DNA of 64,000 nucleotides from Nannocystis punicea (GTDB lineage: Bacteria; Myxococcota_A; Polyangia; Nannocystales; Nannocystaceae). Where the stretch lies: the NCBI RefSeq assembly GCF_026965555.1, contig NZ_CP114040.1, forward strand, positions 9,584,001 through 9,648,000, read 5' to 3'. The notes under the pieces are model-generated. The model did no database searches and had not been told where the DNA came from. It saw nothing but the letters and a program-made list of their open reading frames with translations. A program made the position numbers and the translations under genes. How positions within the stretch are numbered: position 1 is the first letter of the stretch; each line of letters starts with the position of its first letter. Shown one piece after another: positions 54,984 to 63,816 of the stretch.

Positions 54984-55832
54984 ATGTTCATCGTCACTGG
55001 CGCTTCTGGAACCCTCGGGTCGCTCGTCGTCGACCAATTGCTCGCGCGTGTGCCCGCCGAACGGATCGGCGTGAGCGTGCGGGACCCGGACAAGGTGCGG
55101 GCGCTCGCCCATCGCGGCGTGCGCGTGCGGCACGGCGACTTCGACGAGCCGTCGACGCTGGCGGACGCGTTCGCGGGCGCGACCGACGTCCTCATCATCT
55201 CTGCGGCGGCGGTCGGCGAGCTCGCGGTGCGTCGCCACGCGACCGCGATCGAGGCGGCGAAGACGGCGGGCGCGCGGCGCATCGTCTACACCAGCCACAT
55301 GGGCGCCGGCCTCGACTCGGCGTTCGCGCCGATGCCGGCGCACGCGCGGACCGAGGCGCTGCTGGGGGCGAGCGGGGTGCCGTTCGTCGCGCTGCGTAAT
55401 GGCTTCTACGCGGCGAGCGGGCGGATGGTGGTCGGCAGCGCGGCGGAGACCAGCGAGCTGGCGGCGCCCGCGGACGGGCCGGTGTCGTGGACAGCGCACG
55501 CCGACCTCGCGGAGGCCGCGGCGATCGTGCTCACCGAGCCGGAGCGGCTGACCGGCGTCACGCCGCCGTTGACGGCCGGGGCCGCCCTCGACCTCGCGGA
55601 CCTCGCCCGCATCGCCTCGGAGCGCACGGGTCGGCCGATCCGGCGGGTCGTCGTCGACGACGTCACGTATCGCGAGCGCATGCTGGCCCTACAGCTGCCG
55701 GCGCCGCGCGTCGAGCTGCTGCTCGGGATGTTCCGGGCCAGCCGCGCCGGCGAGTTTGCGGCGGTCGACCCGACGCTCGCGCGGCTGCTCGGGCGGGCGC
55801 CGCGGACGATGCACGACCTCGCGTGGGCGTGA
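54984..55832 (+). CDS. NmrA-like NAD(P)-binding oxidoreductase
   Basis: A 282-residue atypical SDR. Nucleotide loop VTGASGTLGS (4-13), basic residue after beta-2 (VSVRDPDKV), then GVRVRHGDFDEPSTL and RRIVYTSHMGAG. Typical of the NmrA/QorB group (NAD(P)H:quinone oxidoreductase 2-like or regulatory redox sensors). The strict YxxxK is absent. Controlled by the divergent TetR protein, so an inducible reductase for electrophiles or quinones is likely. Confidence 0.85.
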   Translation: MFIVTGASGTLGSLVVDQLLARVPAERIGVSVRDPDKVRALAHRGVRVRHGDFDEPSTLADAFAGATDVLIISAAAVGELAVRRHATAIEAAKTAGARRIVYTSHMGAGLDSAFAPMPAHARTEALLGASGVPFVALRNGFYAASGRMVVGSAAETSELAAPADGPVSWTAHADLAEAAAIVLTEPERLTGVTPPLTAGAALDLADLARIASERTGRPIRRVVVDDVTYRERMLALQLPAPRVELLLGMFRASRAGEFAAVDPTLARLLGRAPRTMHDLAWA

Positions 55833-56180
55833 CGAACGCCGACCGCCGGGGCATCGGTCGCGCGCGGCCGTCGAGGCGTTACGGCCCGGAGCCGCGCCGA
55901 CGAAGCGCCATGCGCGGAGTAGAGGCACCGGTCGAATTCGACGTGACTGTCGCCGAGCCGTCGGAGCGCCCCGCGGTCATGGACAGGCTCCGCCCTCGAG
56001 CCCGGTCCGTCGAGGCCGTCGAGCGTCGCAGCCGGGCAGGCCCGGGGCGAACGCGGCCTCCGAACACTGGGCCGAGCGCGCGTGCCGTTCGCCTCGGTTC
56101 ATGGTCTGCGCCCCCCGCCGTCACCCGGCTCCGCCGCCCGCTCCTCCCCGATGCCCCCACCCGGGCATCGAGGGCTTGTG
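55833..56180. other. 348-bp spacer
   Basis: No gene is called: frames are Arg/Pro/Ser-rich and lack ribosome sites. No clear terminator for the preceding gene was found. The last part leads into the TetR operator at 56181. Confidence 0.35.
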
Positions 56181-56215
56181 TAAGTTCGGCTTACTTGCTA
56201 AGTAAGCTGAACTTA
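56181..56215. promoter_or_regulatory. 16-bp near-perfect inverted repeat, TetR operator
   Basis: TAAGTTCGGCTTACTT (56181-56196) and AAGTAAGCTGAACTTA (56200-56215) are complementary with one mismatch around GCT. Nested AAGTAAG/CTTACTT words repeat inside, giving two overlapping dyads. It lies 22 bp before the regulator ATG, and similar TTACTTAGTAAG-type sites are classic TetR targets. Confidence 0.8.
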
Positions 56216-56237
56216 CTTCGTGCAGGTGCGCGCAGTC

Positions 56238-56867
56238 ATGCCGGTGAGGAGACGGCTCAACAAGAAATCCGCGGACGCCTATCACCACGGCGATCTGCGG
56301 CGCGCCCTCATCGACGCCGCGGCCGCGGCCGTGGCCCGGGACGGCGTCGACGCCGTGAAGGTGTCCTCGCTGGCCCAGCGCCTGGGCGTGACCGGGGGCG
56401 CGCCGTTCCGCCACTTCGAGAGCCGCCTCGCGCTCCTCGTCGCGGTCGCCGAGGACGGAGCGCGGCGCCTGCTCGAGCGCATGGAGGCCGCGGCGGGCCG
56501 CGTCGCCGATCCGCTGGAGAAGCAGCGCGCGCGCGGCGTCGCCTACGTGCGGTTCGCAGTGGAGGAGCCCGGCTACTTCCGCGCGCTCACCCGGGCCGAG
56601 GTCGTCGCCGCGTCGCCGCTCCTGCAGCAGCTCGCCGCCGTCTCGCAGAGGACCATGGACGACGTGCTCGGGCGCGACCACCAGGGCGTGTCGAGCCCCG
56701 CGCTCGCCGCTCGCAGCGCGGGGATGCTGGCCGCGCAAGCCCTCACGTACGGGCTCGCGCGCATGATCACCGACGGGCTGCTCGGCGACCTCAGCCCCGA
56801 GGAGGCCGAGCGTCTGACGTACGAGATCACCGGCGTCCTCGGCGTCGGGCTGGGAGCTTCGTCATGA
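56238..56867 (+). CDS. TetR family regulator, coupled to a hydrolase gene
   Basis: A 209-residue TetR protein (HTH VKVSSLAQRLGVTGGAPFRH). YHHGDLRRALIDAAAAAVAR at the N-terminus and a TetR_C_33-like C-terminal domain (SAGMLAAQALTYGLARMITD) place it with the AcrR/WHG group. The ATG at 56238 is preferred to a GTG 18 bp upstream. Its stop overlaps the next ATG (ATGA), so regulator and hydrolase are one operon, under the palindrome at 56181-56215. Confidence 0.9.
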   Translation: MPVRRRLNKKSADAYHHGDLRRALIDAAAAAVARDGVDAVKVSSLAQRLGVTGGAPFRHFESRLALLVAVAEDGARRLLERMEAAAGRVADPLEKQRARGVAYVRFAVEEPGYFRALTRAEVVAASPLLQQLAAVSQRTMDDVLGRDHQGVSSPALAARSAGMLAAQALTYGLARMITDGLLGDLSPEEAERLTYEITGVLGVGLGASS

Positions 56868-58552
56868 GACGCGTCCTCAAGATCGTCGGGCTCGTCCTCG
56901 GCGTGCTCGTGGCGCTCCTCGCCATCGCCGCGGGCGTGCTCGTGGCCATGCAGCCCGAGCGGCCTGGAGCTCGCGTCAGTCGCCCGCAGGTCGCCATGCG
57001 CGACGGCGTGCGGCTCGCCGTCGACGTCATCCTCCCCGAGCCCATGCCAGCCGAGCGCGTCCCCGTGGTCCTGTTTCAGACGCGCTACTGGCGGAGCTTC
57101 GCCACGCTCTTCCCCGATCAGCCCGGCGTGCCGCCGATCGGCCCGCGCGACGCCTCGGTCGACAAGCTCGTCGCCGCGGGGTACGGCGTCGTCGTCGCCG
57201 ACGTCCGGGGCACGGGCGCGTCGGCGGGGACCTGGCCGCGCCCGTGGTCCGACGACGAGGTGGCCGATGCGAGCGATCTGATCGCGTGGGTCGCGGCGCA
57301 GTCGTTCTGCGACGGGCGCGTCGGCGTCACCGGCGTCTCGTACGAAGGCACGACCGCGCTGCTGTCGGCGACGACGACGAACCCCGCGCTCCGGGCAGTG
57401 CTCGCGCGCGAGGTCGAGTGGGATCTGCTCGACGAGCTCCTCGCGCCCGGCGGCGTGCGCAACACGTCCTTCATCACCGCGTGGGGCCAGGACGTGGCCA
57501 GCCTCGACCGGAACCAGGTGCCGGCGTTCTTCCCCGCGCCGGCGAAGTACATCGTGACCGGCGTGCATCCCATCGATGGCGACGAGGACGGCCAGGGCCT
57601 CGCCGAGATCCTCGGCGCTCGACGCGTCGCCGACGTCGCGGGCGCGGTCGTCGGCGTGCGCGGTTCGACGGATCTGTTCGCGGGCGTGCCGATCGCGGAG
57701 GTCGGCCCTGCTGCGCACGCGGAGAGGCTGGCGAACACGACGGCCGCAGTGGCGCTGTGGGGCAGCTTCTGGGACGGCGCCACGGCCGACGCGGTCTTGC
57801 GAGCCGATCGCGCGATGCCCCTGGCGGAGGCGGTGATCGGCCCGTGGACGCACGAGGGAGACGAATCCGCGAGCCCGTTCGGCGCGCGCGAGGGCGCCGC
57901 AGTGGACCTCGACGCCGTCGTCGCGTTCTTCGACCGCCACTTGAAAGGGACGGCGCCGCCTGCCCCGAAGCGTCGCTACTGGGTCGCCGGCGCGGAGGTG
58001 TGGCGCGAGGCAGACGCGTGGCCCACGACGCGCCCCGCGGCCTATTCGCTGGCCACGGGCGGGGAGCTGGTACGCGGGGAGGCCCCGCTCGCGGCGCGGC
58101 TCGACGTCGACTTCCAGGCGACCACGGGGACGAAGAACCGCTGGGTGACCGGCCTCTTGCGCCCGGTCGACACAGGCGACCGCGCGAAGGCCCGGGGGCT
58201 CCTGTCCTTCGACCACGCGCCGCTCGCGGATGCGCTGTCGGTCTTCGGCGCGCCGGTGCTGCGCTGCCGGGTCACGCCGGACGGCGAGGAGTCCGCGCTC
58301 TTCGTCTACCTCGAGGCGAAGCTCGCGGAGGGGCCGATGCGGCTGCTCACCGAGGGGGTCGCGCGCATTCGTGGCGGCGACGTCGAGGTGCGTCTGCGGG
58401 CCATCGCATTCGAGCTGCCGCCCGGCGCGACGCTGCGGGTCTCGCTCGCCGGCGCCGACGCCGACACCTTCGAGCGCGTCCCCGCCGAGGGGCCGCGCTC
58501 GCTGAGTTTCTCCGCCCCCTGCGCGATCGAGCTCCCCGTCGTCGCTCCTTGA
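56864..58552 (+). CDS. CocE/NonD family hydrolase
   Basis: A 562-residue X-Pro dipeptidyl-peptidase-like acyl hydrolase. An N-terminal membrane anchor or uncleaved signal (IVGLVLGVLVALLAIAAGVL) comes first, then the alpha/beta domain: oxyanion tyrosine in VVLFQTRYWRS, DVRGTGASAG, nucleophile in GVTGVSYEGT (Ser about 158), and candidate Asp/His in WGSFWDG and GPWTHEGD. The C-terminal ~190 residues are a jelly-roll (PepX C-terminal domain; LSFDHAPLADALSVFGAPVL). Likely cleaves esters or amides in the periplasm; inducible through the upstream TetR. Confidence 0.9.
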   Translation: MRRVLKIVGLVLGVLVALLAIAAGVLVAMQPERPGARVSRPQVAMRDGVRLAVDVILPEPMPAERVPVVLFQTRYWRSFATLFPDQPGVPPIGPRDASVDKLVAAGYGVVVADVRGTGASAGTWPRPWSDDEVADASDLIAWVAAQSFCDGRVGVTGVSYEGTTALLSATTTNPALRAVLAREVEWDLLDELLAPGGVRNTSFITAWGQDVASLDRNQVPAFFPAPAKYIVTGVHPIDGDEDGQGLAEILGARRVADVAGAVVGVRGSTDLFAGVPIAEVGPAAHAERLANTTAAVALWGSFWDGATADAVLRADRAMPLAEAVIGPWTHEGDESASPFGAREGAAVDLDAVVAFFDRHLKGTAPPAPKRRYWVAGAEVWREADAWPTTRPAAYSLATGGELVRGEAPLAARLDVDFQATTGTKNRWVTGLLRPVDTGDRAKARGLLSFDHAPLADALSVFGAPVLRCRVTPDGEESALFVYLEAKLAEGPMRLLTEGVARIRGGDVEVRLRAIAFELPPGATLRVSLAGADADTFERVPAEGPRSLSFSAPCAIELPVVAP

Positions 58553-58887
58553 GGGCGAGGCCTGACATGGCCTTCGAGACATGTTTCGGCCGCGAGCTCA
58601 CGCTGGGAGCTGCGAGCCAGCGTCCACAGTCGCGGCTGGCGCGGTCGCGGAGGTCGCCGAGGCCGGTCCGCGAACTGGCGCTCGCCGAAGACCGTGTGCG
58701 GGCCGACGCCGACCTGCCAGGTCGCACGTGGGGATGTCGACCGCATTGCCGTACGAGAGGGGCGGACGGCAGCGACAGCTCCTGCGAGGACGACGGCGCC
58801 GCGACCGGGACAGCCGTGCCATGGGGGAGCGCACAAGCGGGCCCTCGGCAGGCGTGCAACTCCCCGTAACGGCGAGACAACCTCACC
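58553..58887. other. 335-bp spacer with palindrome-family remnants
   Basis: Shortly after the hydrolase stop the sequence CCTGACATGGCCTTCGAGAC and ATGTTTCGGCC (58561-58591) contains two GACATG words and an AGGCC/GGCCT stem. The rest holds no gene; the promoter of the MYXO-CTERM protein should lie near its end but is not evident. Confidence 0.4.
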
Positions 58888-60030
58888 ATGGCCCGGGCGC
58901 TGCAATCTGCGCCGGGCATGCGCAAGACCCCTCTCCTTCGTCGCTTCATCCAGGGCACCGCGGTCGTCGGCGCGTGTGTCCTTTCGCTTGTCGCCCCGCG
59001 CGTGTCGGAGGCGTGCTCGCCGGCCGACCCGGCGGTCCAAGGCACCTTGCCGGTCGAGGGCGGCACCCATCCGGGCAACGCCGCGCTGCTGTTCGACGGC
59101 TTCAGCATCATCATCACCGACGACGTCACGGTCACGGTCGACGGCGAACCCGCGACGCTGGTCACGGCCCCGTGGAACAACGACGTCCCCGGGCTGGCCG
59201 CGTTCGTCGAGCCGGCGCCGATGGAAGGCCAGACCGTGGTGGTCTCCGGCAGCTTCTGCCCCGACTGCGAGATCACCACGCTCACCTATACCGCCGGGCC
59301 GCACGACCTCGCCGCCCCGGTGCCGGTCGTCGACCAGGCGCTGGTCGGCATCTACGATCACCGCGACTTCGTGTCGGGCGGCGGTGATTGCCAGAGCGAC
59401 AGCGACCTGACGTTCTACGTCCACCTCGATCAGGTCGGGCCCGGCCCCGGCGAGGTCCCCACGCTGTTCACGGTCGCCTGGGACCCCGACGGCGAGGGCG
59501 ACGCCGGCTTCCGCAGGACCGTACGCGCCGACAGCGAGTCGCTGGTGGTCAGCCTGTCGGTGACCGCCGCGCAGCTCGCGGGCAACGATCCGCTCGAGGA
59601 CGTGTGCCTCGAGGTCCGCGCGATCGACCTCGCCAACAACGCCGCCGAGCCGTTCACGCTGTGCCAGCCGTGCTTCTTCCGCAAGGACGACATCGAACAG
59701 ACCGTCGACACCCCGGCCGAGCCGGACTGGACCGAGGCCGAGGGCGTGCCGGGGAGCGCCTGCGCCAGCGACGAGGCGACGACGGGCGACGAGGAGACCG
59801 GCGGCGCGGAGACGACCGGCGATCCGACCGAGGGCCCGACGACCAGCGCCGGCAGCGACACCACCGGCGACACCACCGGCGATACCACCGGCGACAGCGC
59901 CACCGGCGGTGAGGACGACGGCGACAAGGGCTGCGCGTGCAGCAGCAACGGCGGCGAGCCCGGCGACGCGGGCCGCTTCCTCCTGTTCGTGCTCGGCCTC
60001 GGCCTCGCGCTGGTCAAGCGCCGCGGGTGA
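58888..60030 (+). CDS. Exported protein with MYXO-CTERM sorting signal
   Basis: A 380-residue secreted protein. N-terminal signal (GTAVVGACVLSLVAPRVSEA), then a beta-rich region with conserved Cys (GSFCPDCEITTL, VYDHRDF-like, LCQPCFFRKDD), a Thr/Gly/Asp linker (TTGDTTGDTTGDS) and a C-terminal GCACSSNGG, one hydrophobic helix FLLFVLGLGLALV and KRRG. This tripartite Cys-helix-Arg ending is the MYXO-CTERM tag of myxobacteria, which directs anchoring at the cell surface. A shorter start (58918) is equally possible. Binding or adhesion role is inferred. Confidence 0.82.
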   Translation: MARALQSAPGMRKTPLLRRFIQGTAVVGACVLSLVAPRVSEACSPADPAVQGTLPVEGGTHPGNAALLFDGFSIIITDDVTVTVDGEPATLVTAPWNNDVPGLAAFVEPAPMEGQTVVVSGSFCPDCEITTLTYTAGPHDLAAPVPVVDQALVGIYDHRDFVSGGGDCQSDSDLTFYVHLDQVGPGPGEVPTLFTVAWDPDGEGDAGFRRTVRADSESLVVSLSVTAAQLAGNDPLEDVCLEVRAIDLANNAAEPFTLCQPCFFRKDDIEQTVDTPAEPDWTEAEGVPGSACASDEATTGDEETGGAETTGDPTEGPTTSAGSDTTGDTTGDTTGDSATGGEDDGDKGCACSSNGGEPGDAGRFLLFVLGLGLALVKRRG

Positions 60031-60106
60031 GCGAGCCCCGCGTCGACCTGCGGTCGTCCGTGCGACGTCCGACGCCGCCGCCTGCGACCTCGGCCTAAGG
60101 TGGGCT

Positions 60107-61633
60107 GTGCACCGGCGCCGCGGCGGCTCATGTCTCTGTCTCCTGCTCCTCGGCTGCGCTCGCGTCGACCTGTCCGCCCCCGAGATGCAGTGCGCCCGCA
60201 GTCACGACCTCCAGGCCTGGGCGGACGCGGTCGACCGCGCGCGCGAGGCCGCCGGCGGGCTCGTCGAGCTGCGCGCCATCGGGCTCGCGGCCGCCCGCGC
60301 CTCGACCTGCGCGATCGACCAGGAAGGAGCCCTATGGTGTTGGGGACAGGTCGATGAGGACATGTTCACGGTGCCGCGTCGCATCGACGTCGACCAGCCG
60401 GCGCGCGCCATCGACGGCACCGCAGCGTTCGACGCCGGCTACGCCGCGCTCCTCGCCGACGGCTCGGTCTTCCGGTTCGGCCGGGAAGTCCGCGACGATG
60501 ACCGCCTCACCTTCCCGCGCCCGCCCACCACGCTCGCCATGTCGCAGAGCGTCGTCCTCGTCCGCCTCGAGGACGGGAGCTACGCCTGCGACGACGGCGG
60601 CGAGCCGTGCCGGCATCACGACGAGCGAATCGGCGACGGCACTCGCCTGTGCCTCGCCAACCTCCACGACTCCGCGTTGTCGGCGCCCGAGAATTGCTCC
60701 GGCAGGCACGACCACGTCGCCCGCATCGTCGAGCTCGGGCCGCGGATCCGCGTGTGCGGCGACACCCGGCCGTGGCCCGACGACTGCGGCGACGACCTCG
60801 TCCAGCGCGTCACCACCGAGCTCGACGTCTGTGAGCTCCGCATCGACGGCGCGGTGCACTGCGCCGGCGTGCACACGGACTGGCTGAGCGGGACTCTCGG
60901 GATCCCACGGCCCGTCGGCGACGATCCGCGCGTGCGCATCCCGCTCCCCGAACCCGCCACCGCGATCGCTGCGGGCTCGCACCATCTGTGCGCGCTCGGC
61001 CGCAGCGGGCGCGTCCTGTGTTGGGGCCACAACGAGCGCGGTCAAGTCGGCATCGGGCCGATCGGCGTCGACGTCGCCCCGGGCCCCGTCGCGGGGCTCC
61101 GCGATGTCATCAAGATCGGCGTCTTCGACACGACGGTGTGCGCGCTCGATCGCCGCGGCGATGTGTGGTGCTGGGGCGCCGCGCCCGACCGCGCGCGCTA
61201 CCCGGTGAACGCGTGCATGCCTCACGTCGCGACTCCGACGCGCTTCGGCCACACGCGACGGCCGTCGCGCGTGGAACACCTGATCGCCGATCGCCACGAC
61301 GTCTGCCTCGGCTTCGAGGGCGGGCGCACGCGCTGCTTCGGCGCCAGGCGACGCGAGTTCGACGTCGACCCCGACGAGTTCTTCCTGCGCGAGCGGCCGC
61401 ACTGCGCCGTGTGGAACGAAAGAGGCGTCGTATGCGGCCACACCGACCCTGCGCCGGTCCCTGGCGCCGAGTCGGCCAGGGACGTCGACACCGGCTCGCG
61501 CGTCGCCTGTGCCCTCCTGTACGACGGCACGGTCACGTGCTGGGGCGGCGAGCGGCGCGGCGAGCTCGGCCGCGGATACCTCGCCGAGGTGCTCACTCCG
61601 CAGGTCGTGGCGATCCCGGAGCGCGCGCCGTGA
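60107..61633 (+). CDS. RCC1-repeat lipoprotein
   Basis: A 508-residue lipoprotein from GTG 60107, supported by AAGGTGG 5 bases upstream, with lipobox LLLGC (Cys ~15). RCC1-type beta-propeller blades are evident: ASTCAIDQEGALWCWGQVD, HHLCALGRSGRVLCWGHNER, TTVCALDRRGDVWCWGA and VACALLYDGTVTCWGGERRG, with Cys in place of the usual residues, as in many myxobacterial cell-surface propellers. The stop overlaps the next gene (GTGA). Confidence 0.85.
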   Translation: MHRRRGGSCLCLLLLGCARVDLSAPEMQCARSHDLQAWADAVDRAREAAGGLVELRAIGLAAARASTCAIDQEGALWCWGQVDEDMFTVPRRIDVDQPARAIDGTAAFDAGYAALLADGSVFRFGREVRDDDRLTFPRPPTTLAMSQSVVLVRLEDGSYACDDGGEPCRHHDERIGDGTRLCLANLHDSALSAPENCSGRHDHVARIVELGPRIRVCGDTRPWPDDCGDDLVQRVTTELDVCELRIDGAVHCAGVHTDWLSGTLGIPRPVGDDPRVRIPLPEPATAIAAGSHHLCALGRSGRVLCWGHNERGQVGIGPIGVDVAPGPVAGLRDVIKIGVFDTTVCALDRRGDVWCWGAAPDRARYPVNACMPHVATPTRFGHTRRPSRVEHLIADRHDVCLGFEGGRTRCFGARRREFDVDPDEFFLRERPHCAVWNERGVVCGHTDPAPVPGAESARDVDTGSRVACALLYDGTVTCWGGERRGELGRGYLAEVLTPQVVAIPERAP

Positions 61634-62145
61634 GGCTGCTGCTCGCCCTCGTGCTGCTGACCGGCTGCGCGAGCGCAGCGACCCTCGAGCAGCGGAGCGC
61701 CCGCGGCGAGCTCGCCGAGGGTTGTCTCGGCAAGATGCGCGAGCGGCCCCTCGTCCCCGCCGCAGACACCCACGTCATCCGCATGCTCGTCGAGCCGGGG
61801 TGGAAGCGACCGACCGCGCATCGCGTGGTCGTGCATCCGCGCGGCAGCGGCACTCTGGTCTTTCGCAAGCTGAACTGGTGCGACAGCGAACGGCCCTGGC
61901 TGATGGCGGCGCGGCGCGTGCACCTCACGCGCCGCCAGGTCGCACGCCTGCTCGCCCTGCTCGACGAGATGCACTTCTGGTTCGTCGGTCCGGACATGAC
62001 CCGGTCCGGCGCCTACCATCCGACCTTCCTGTCCCTCGAGGTGACCCGGGACGGGCGCCACCGCGAGCTCTGGGGTCACGCCGTCGATCGCCAGCTCTGG
62101 GCCGTCGCGCAGCTCCTGGCCCGCTACGCTCGCCTCGCCCGCTGA
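61630..62145 (+). CDS. Small lipoprotein translationally coupled to the RCC1 lipoprotein
   Basis: A 171-residue predicted lipoprotein starting at GTG in the GTGA overlap (signal LLLALVLLTGC, Cys13). It contains HVIRMLVEPGWKRPTAHRVV, LTRRQVARLLALLDEMHFWF and a C-terminal helix AVAQLLARYARL. No family recognised. The 4-bp overlap suggests it works with the RCC1 protein. Confidence 0.7.
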   Translation: MRLLLALVLLTGCASAATLEQRSARGELAEGCLGKMRERPLVPAADTHVIRMLVEPGWKRPTAHRVVVHPRGSGTLVFRKLNWCDSERPWLMAARRVHLTRRQVARLLALLDEMHFWFVGPDMTRSGAYHPTFLSLEVTRDGRHRELWGHAVDRQLWAVAQLLARYARLAR

Positions 62146-62408
62146 GCCCGCGGCTCCACCCGCGGTCCCTGATAATTTCAGAAACAGACCAGGAGGGTCC
62201 TGCCGGCAGGCGATGCGCTCCCTCGCGGTCTCGCCGAGGCGCAGGTCCGCTCCGTGAGCGAGCCCCGAGTGACCGCCGCGTCGCCCCCGGCGGCCCGCCC
62301 GTGACACGCCCGTCAGAGGCCCGCCACGGGTACCGGCGAGGCCGTCGGACCAATTTCGGAATTATTCAACGATCTCGGCGTGGCACGCTCCTCGCTTTGA
62401 GCGCCGGC

Positions 62409-63407
62409 ATGCCCGCCACCTTCCGCGCTGCCTTCACCTTCGCCGCTCTCGCTCTCCCCCTCGTCGCGTGCGACGCCAAGCCCGAGCCTGGTGACTCCGC
62501 GGCCGACTCCCAGACCACCGCGCCCGAGGACACCACCGGCGAGACCACCCAAGGCGCGGAAGATCCGACCGAGTCGACCACCTCGACCACGGGCAACGAG
62601 GACAGCGCCACCGAGGGCAGCGCCACCGCGGGCGCCACCTCGACCACCTCCTCCCAGCCGAACGACGGCTCCTGCAACGAGGAGGCCTACGGCGACTCGC
62701 GCGCCTGTGACGGCGGCATCCAGTACTGCGCCATCGACTGGGCCGAGCCCGAGTACCATTACTTCTGGGGCCCCTGTCGCGCCGACTTCCAGTGCGTCCC
62801 GGGTCAGCAGGACGACGGCTGCACCTCGTGCCAGCTCAACGAGCAGGGCGTGCCCGTCCTGATCGACGAGTGCGGCGGCGACTCCGAGACGAGCACCCCG
62901 CTGGTGCTGAGCTTCGGCGGCGGACCTGTCCGTTACGACAGCTCGGCCGCCGCCTTCGACCTCGGGCCGCAGTGCGGCGCCACCGACTGGCCGACCGCCG
63001 AGACCCCGTGGCTCGCCCTCGACCGCGACGGCTCCGGCGCGATCGAGACCGGCCGCGAGCTGTTCGGCAGCGCCGTCCGCCTGCGCCGCGGCGTGCTGGC
63101 CGACAACGGCTTCCAGGCGCTCGCCGAGCTCGACCAAAACCGCGACGGCAAGCTCACCGCCGCCGACCCCGACTTCGCCCGCCTCGTCCTGTGGGCCGAC
63201 GGCGACGCCGACCGCCGCTCCACCGCCTTCGAGCTCACCCCGATGAGCGCCGCCGGCATCGTCGAGATCAGCCTGACCTACCGCGAGGACAGCCGCTGCG
63301 ACGGCCGCGCCAACTGCGAGATCGAGCGCGCCGCCTTCACCTTCCGCGACGACCTCGGCCGCGAGCGAGTCGGCGACATCGTCGACGTCCACCTCGCCTG
63401 CCAGTGA
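62409..63407 (+). CDS. Lipoprotein with EF-hand-like calcium loops
   Basis: A 332-residue lipoprotein (signal AAFTFAALALPLVAC, Cys21) with an Asp/Thr/Ser/Glu linker (residues ~25-85) and a Cys-rich segment (EEAYGDSRACDGGIQYCAID, CVPGQQDDGCTSCQ). The C-terminal half has two EF-hand-like loops, DRDGSGAIETGREL and DQNRDGKLTAADPDF, and a third acidic turn DGDADRRS, so calcium binding is likely. The start ATG is the first one giving a signal peptide. Surface role inferred. Confidence 0.78.
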   Translation: MPATFRAAFTFAALALPLVACDAKPEPGDSAADSQTTAPEDTTGETTQGAEDPTESTTSTTGNEDSATEGSATAGATSTTSSQPNDGSCNEEAYGDSRACDGGIQYCAIDWAEPEYHYFWGPCRADFQCVPGQQDDGCTSCQLNEQGVPVLIDECGGDSETSTPLVLSFGGGPVRYDSSAAAFDLGPQCGATDWPTAETPWLALDRDGSGAIETGRELFGSAVRLRRGVLADNGFQALAELDQNRDGKLTAADPDFARLVLWADGDADRRSTAFELTPMSAAGIVEISLTYREDSRCDGRANCEIERAAFTFRDDLGRERVGDIVDVHLACQ

Positions 63408-63816
63408 CGCGCCCGCTCCGTCGCGCCCCGGGCCGGGCTCTCCGCCCCGGCCCGGGTGCGCGCGATGGGCCACGGCTGCACCATTCACAGGAGTGCGCCG
63501 AGCCTGTCCTTCGGGACATCCGCTTCGTGACTGCAGCTACGCGCACGGTCCTGCTCCATCACTCGTGGCATTCCTGTCGCAGTGGAGGCCACGACCGACA
63601 CGACTGCGATCGGCGCTCCCGGGGAGCCGCCCCCGACGGCCCCCGACGCCCTCCCTGGCAACATCACCGCCGAGGCGCGGACGACCCGCCACGGCGACTC
63701 GTCGACGTGAAGATGCGTTCGCGCCGTGCTCTGGTGATACCGGCGCTCGCGGCTCGTGCGGGCACGGCGGCCGTATCGCGGTCACCGCGGGACGCCCGTC
63801 GCCGGGACCCGCGAAT
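63408..63816. other. 409-bp gap between converging genes
   Basis: Apart from the TGTCC-TTCG-GGACA hairpin at 63505-63518 nothing supportable is seen. A short CCCCGGGCCGGG run (63427 onwards) could also fold. Frames on both strands are short and Arg/Pro-rich. Confidence 0.4.
63505..63518. terminator. TGTCC-TTCG-GGACA hairpin
   Basis: A 5-bp stem closed by the stable TTCG tetraloop, lying 98 bp after a plus-strand stop and about 300 bp from a convergent stop. Same design as the element at 3176-3189. Confidence 0.5.
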
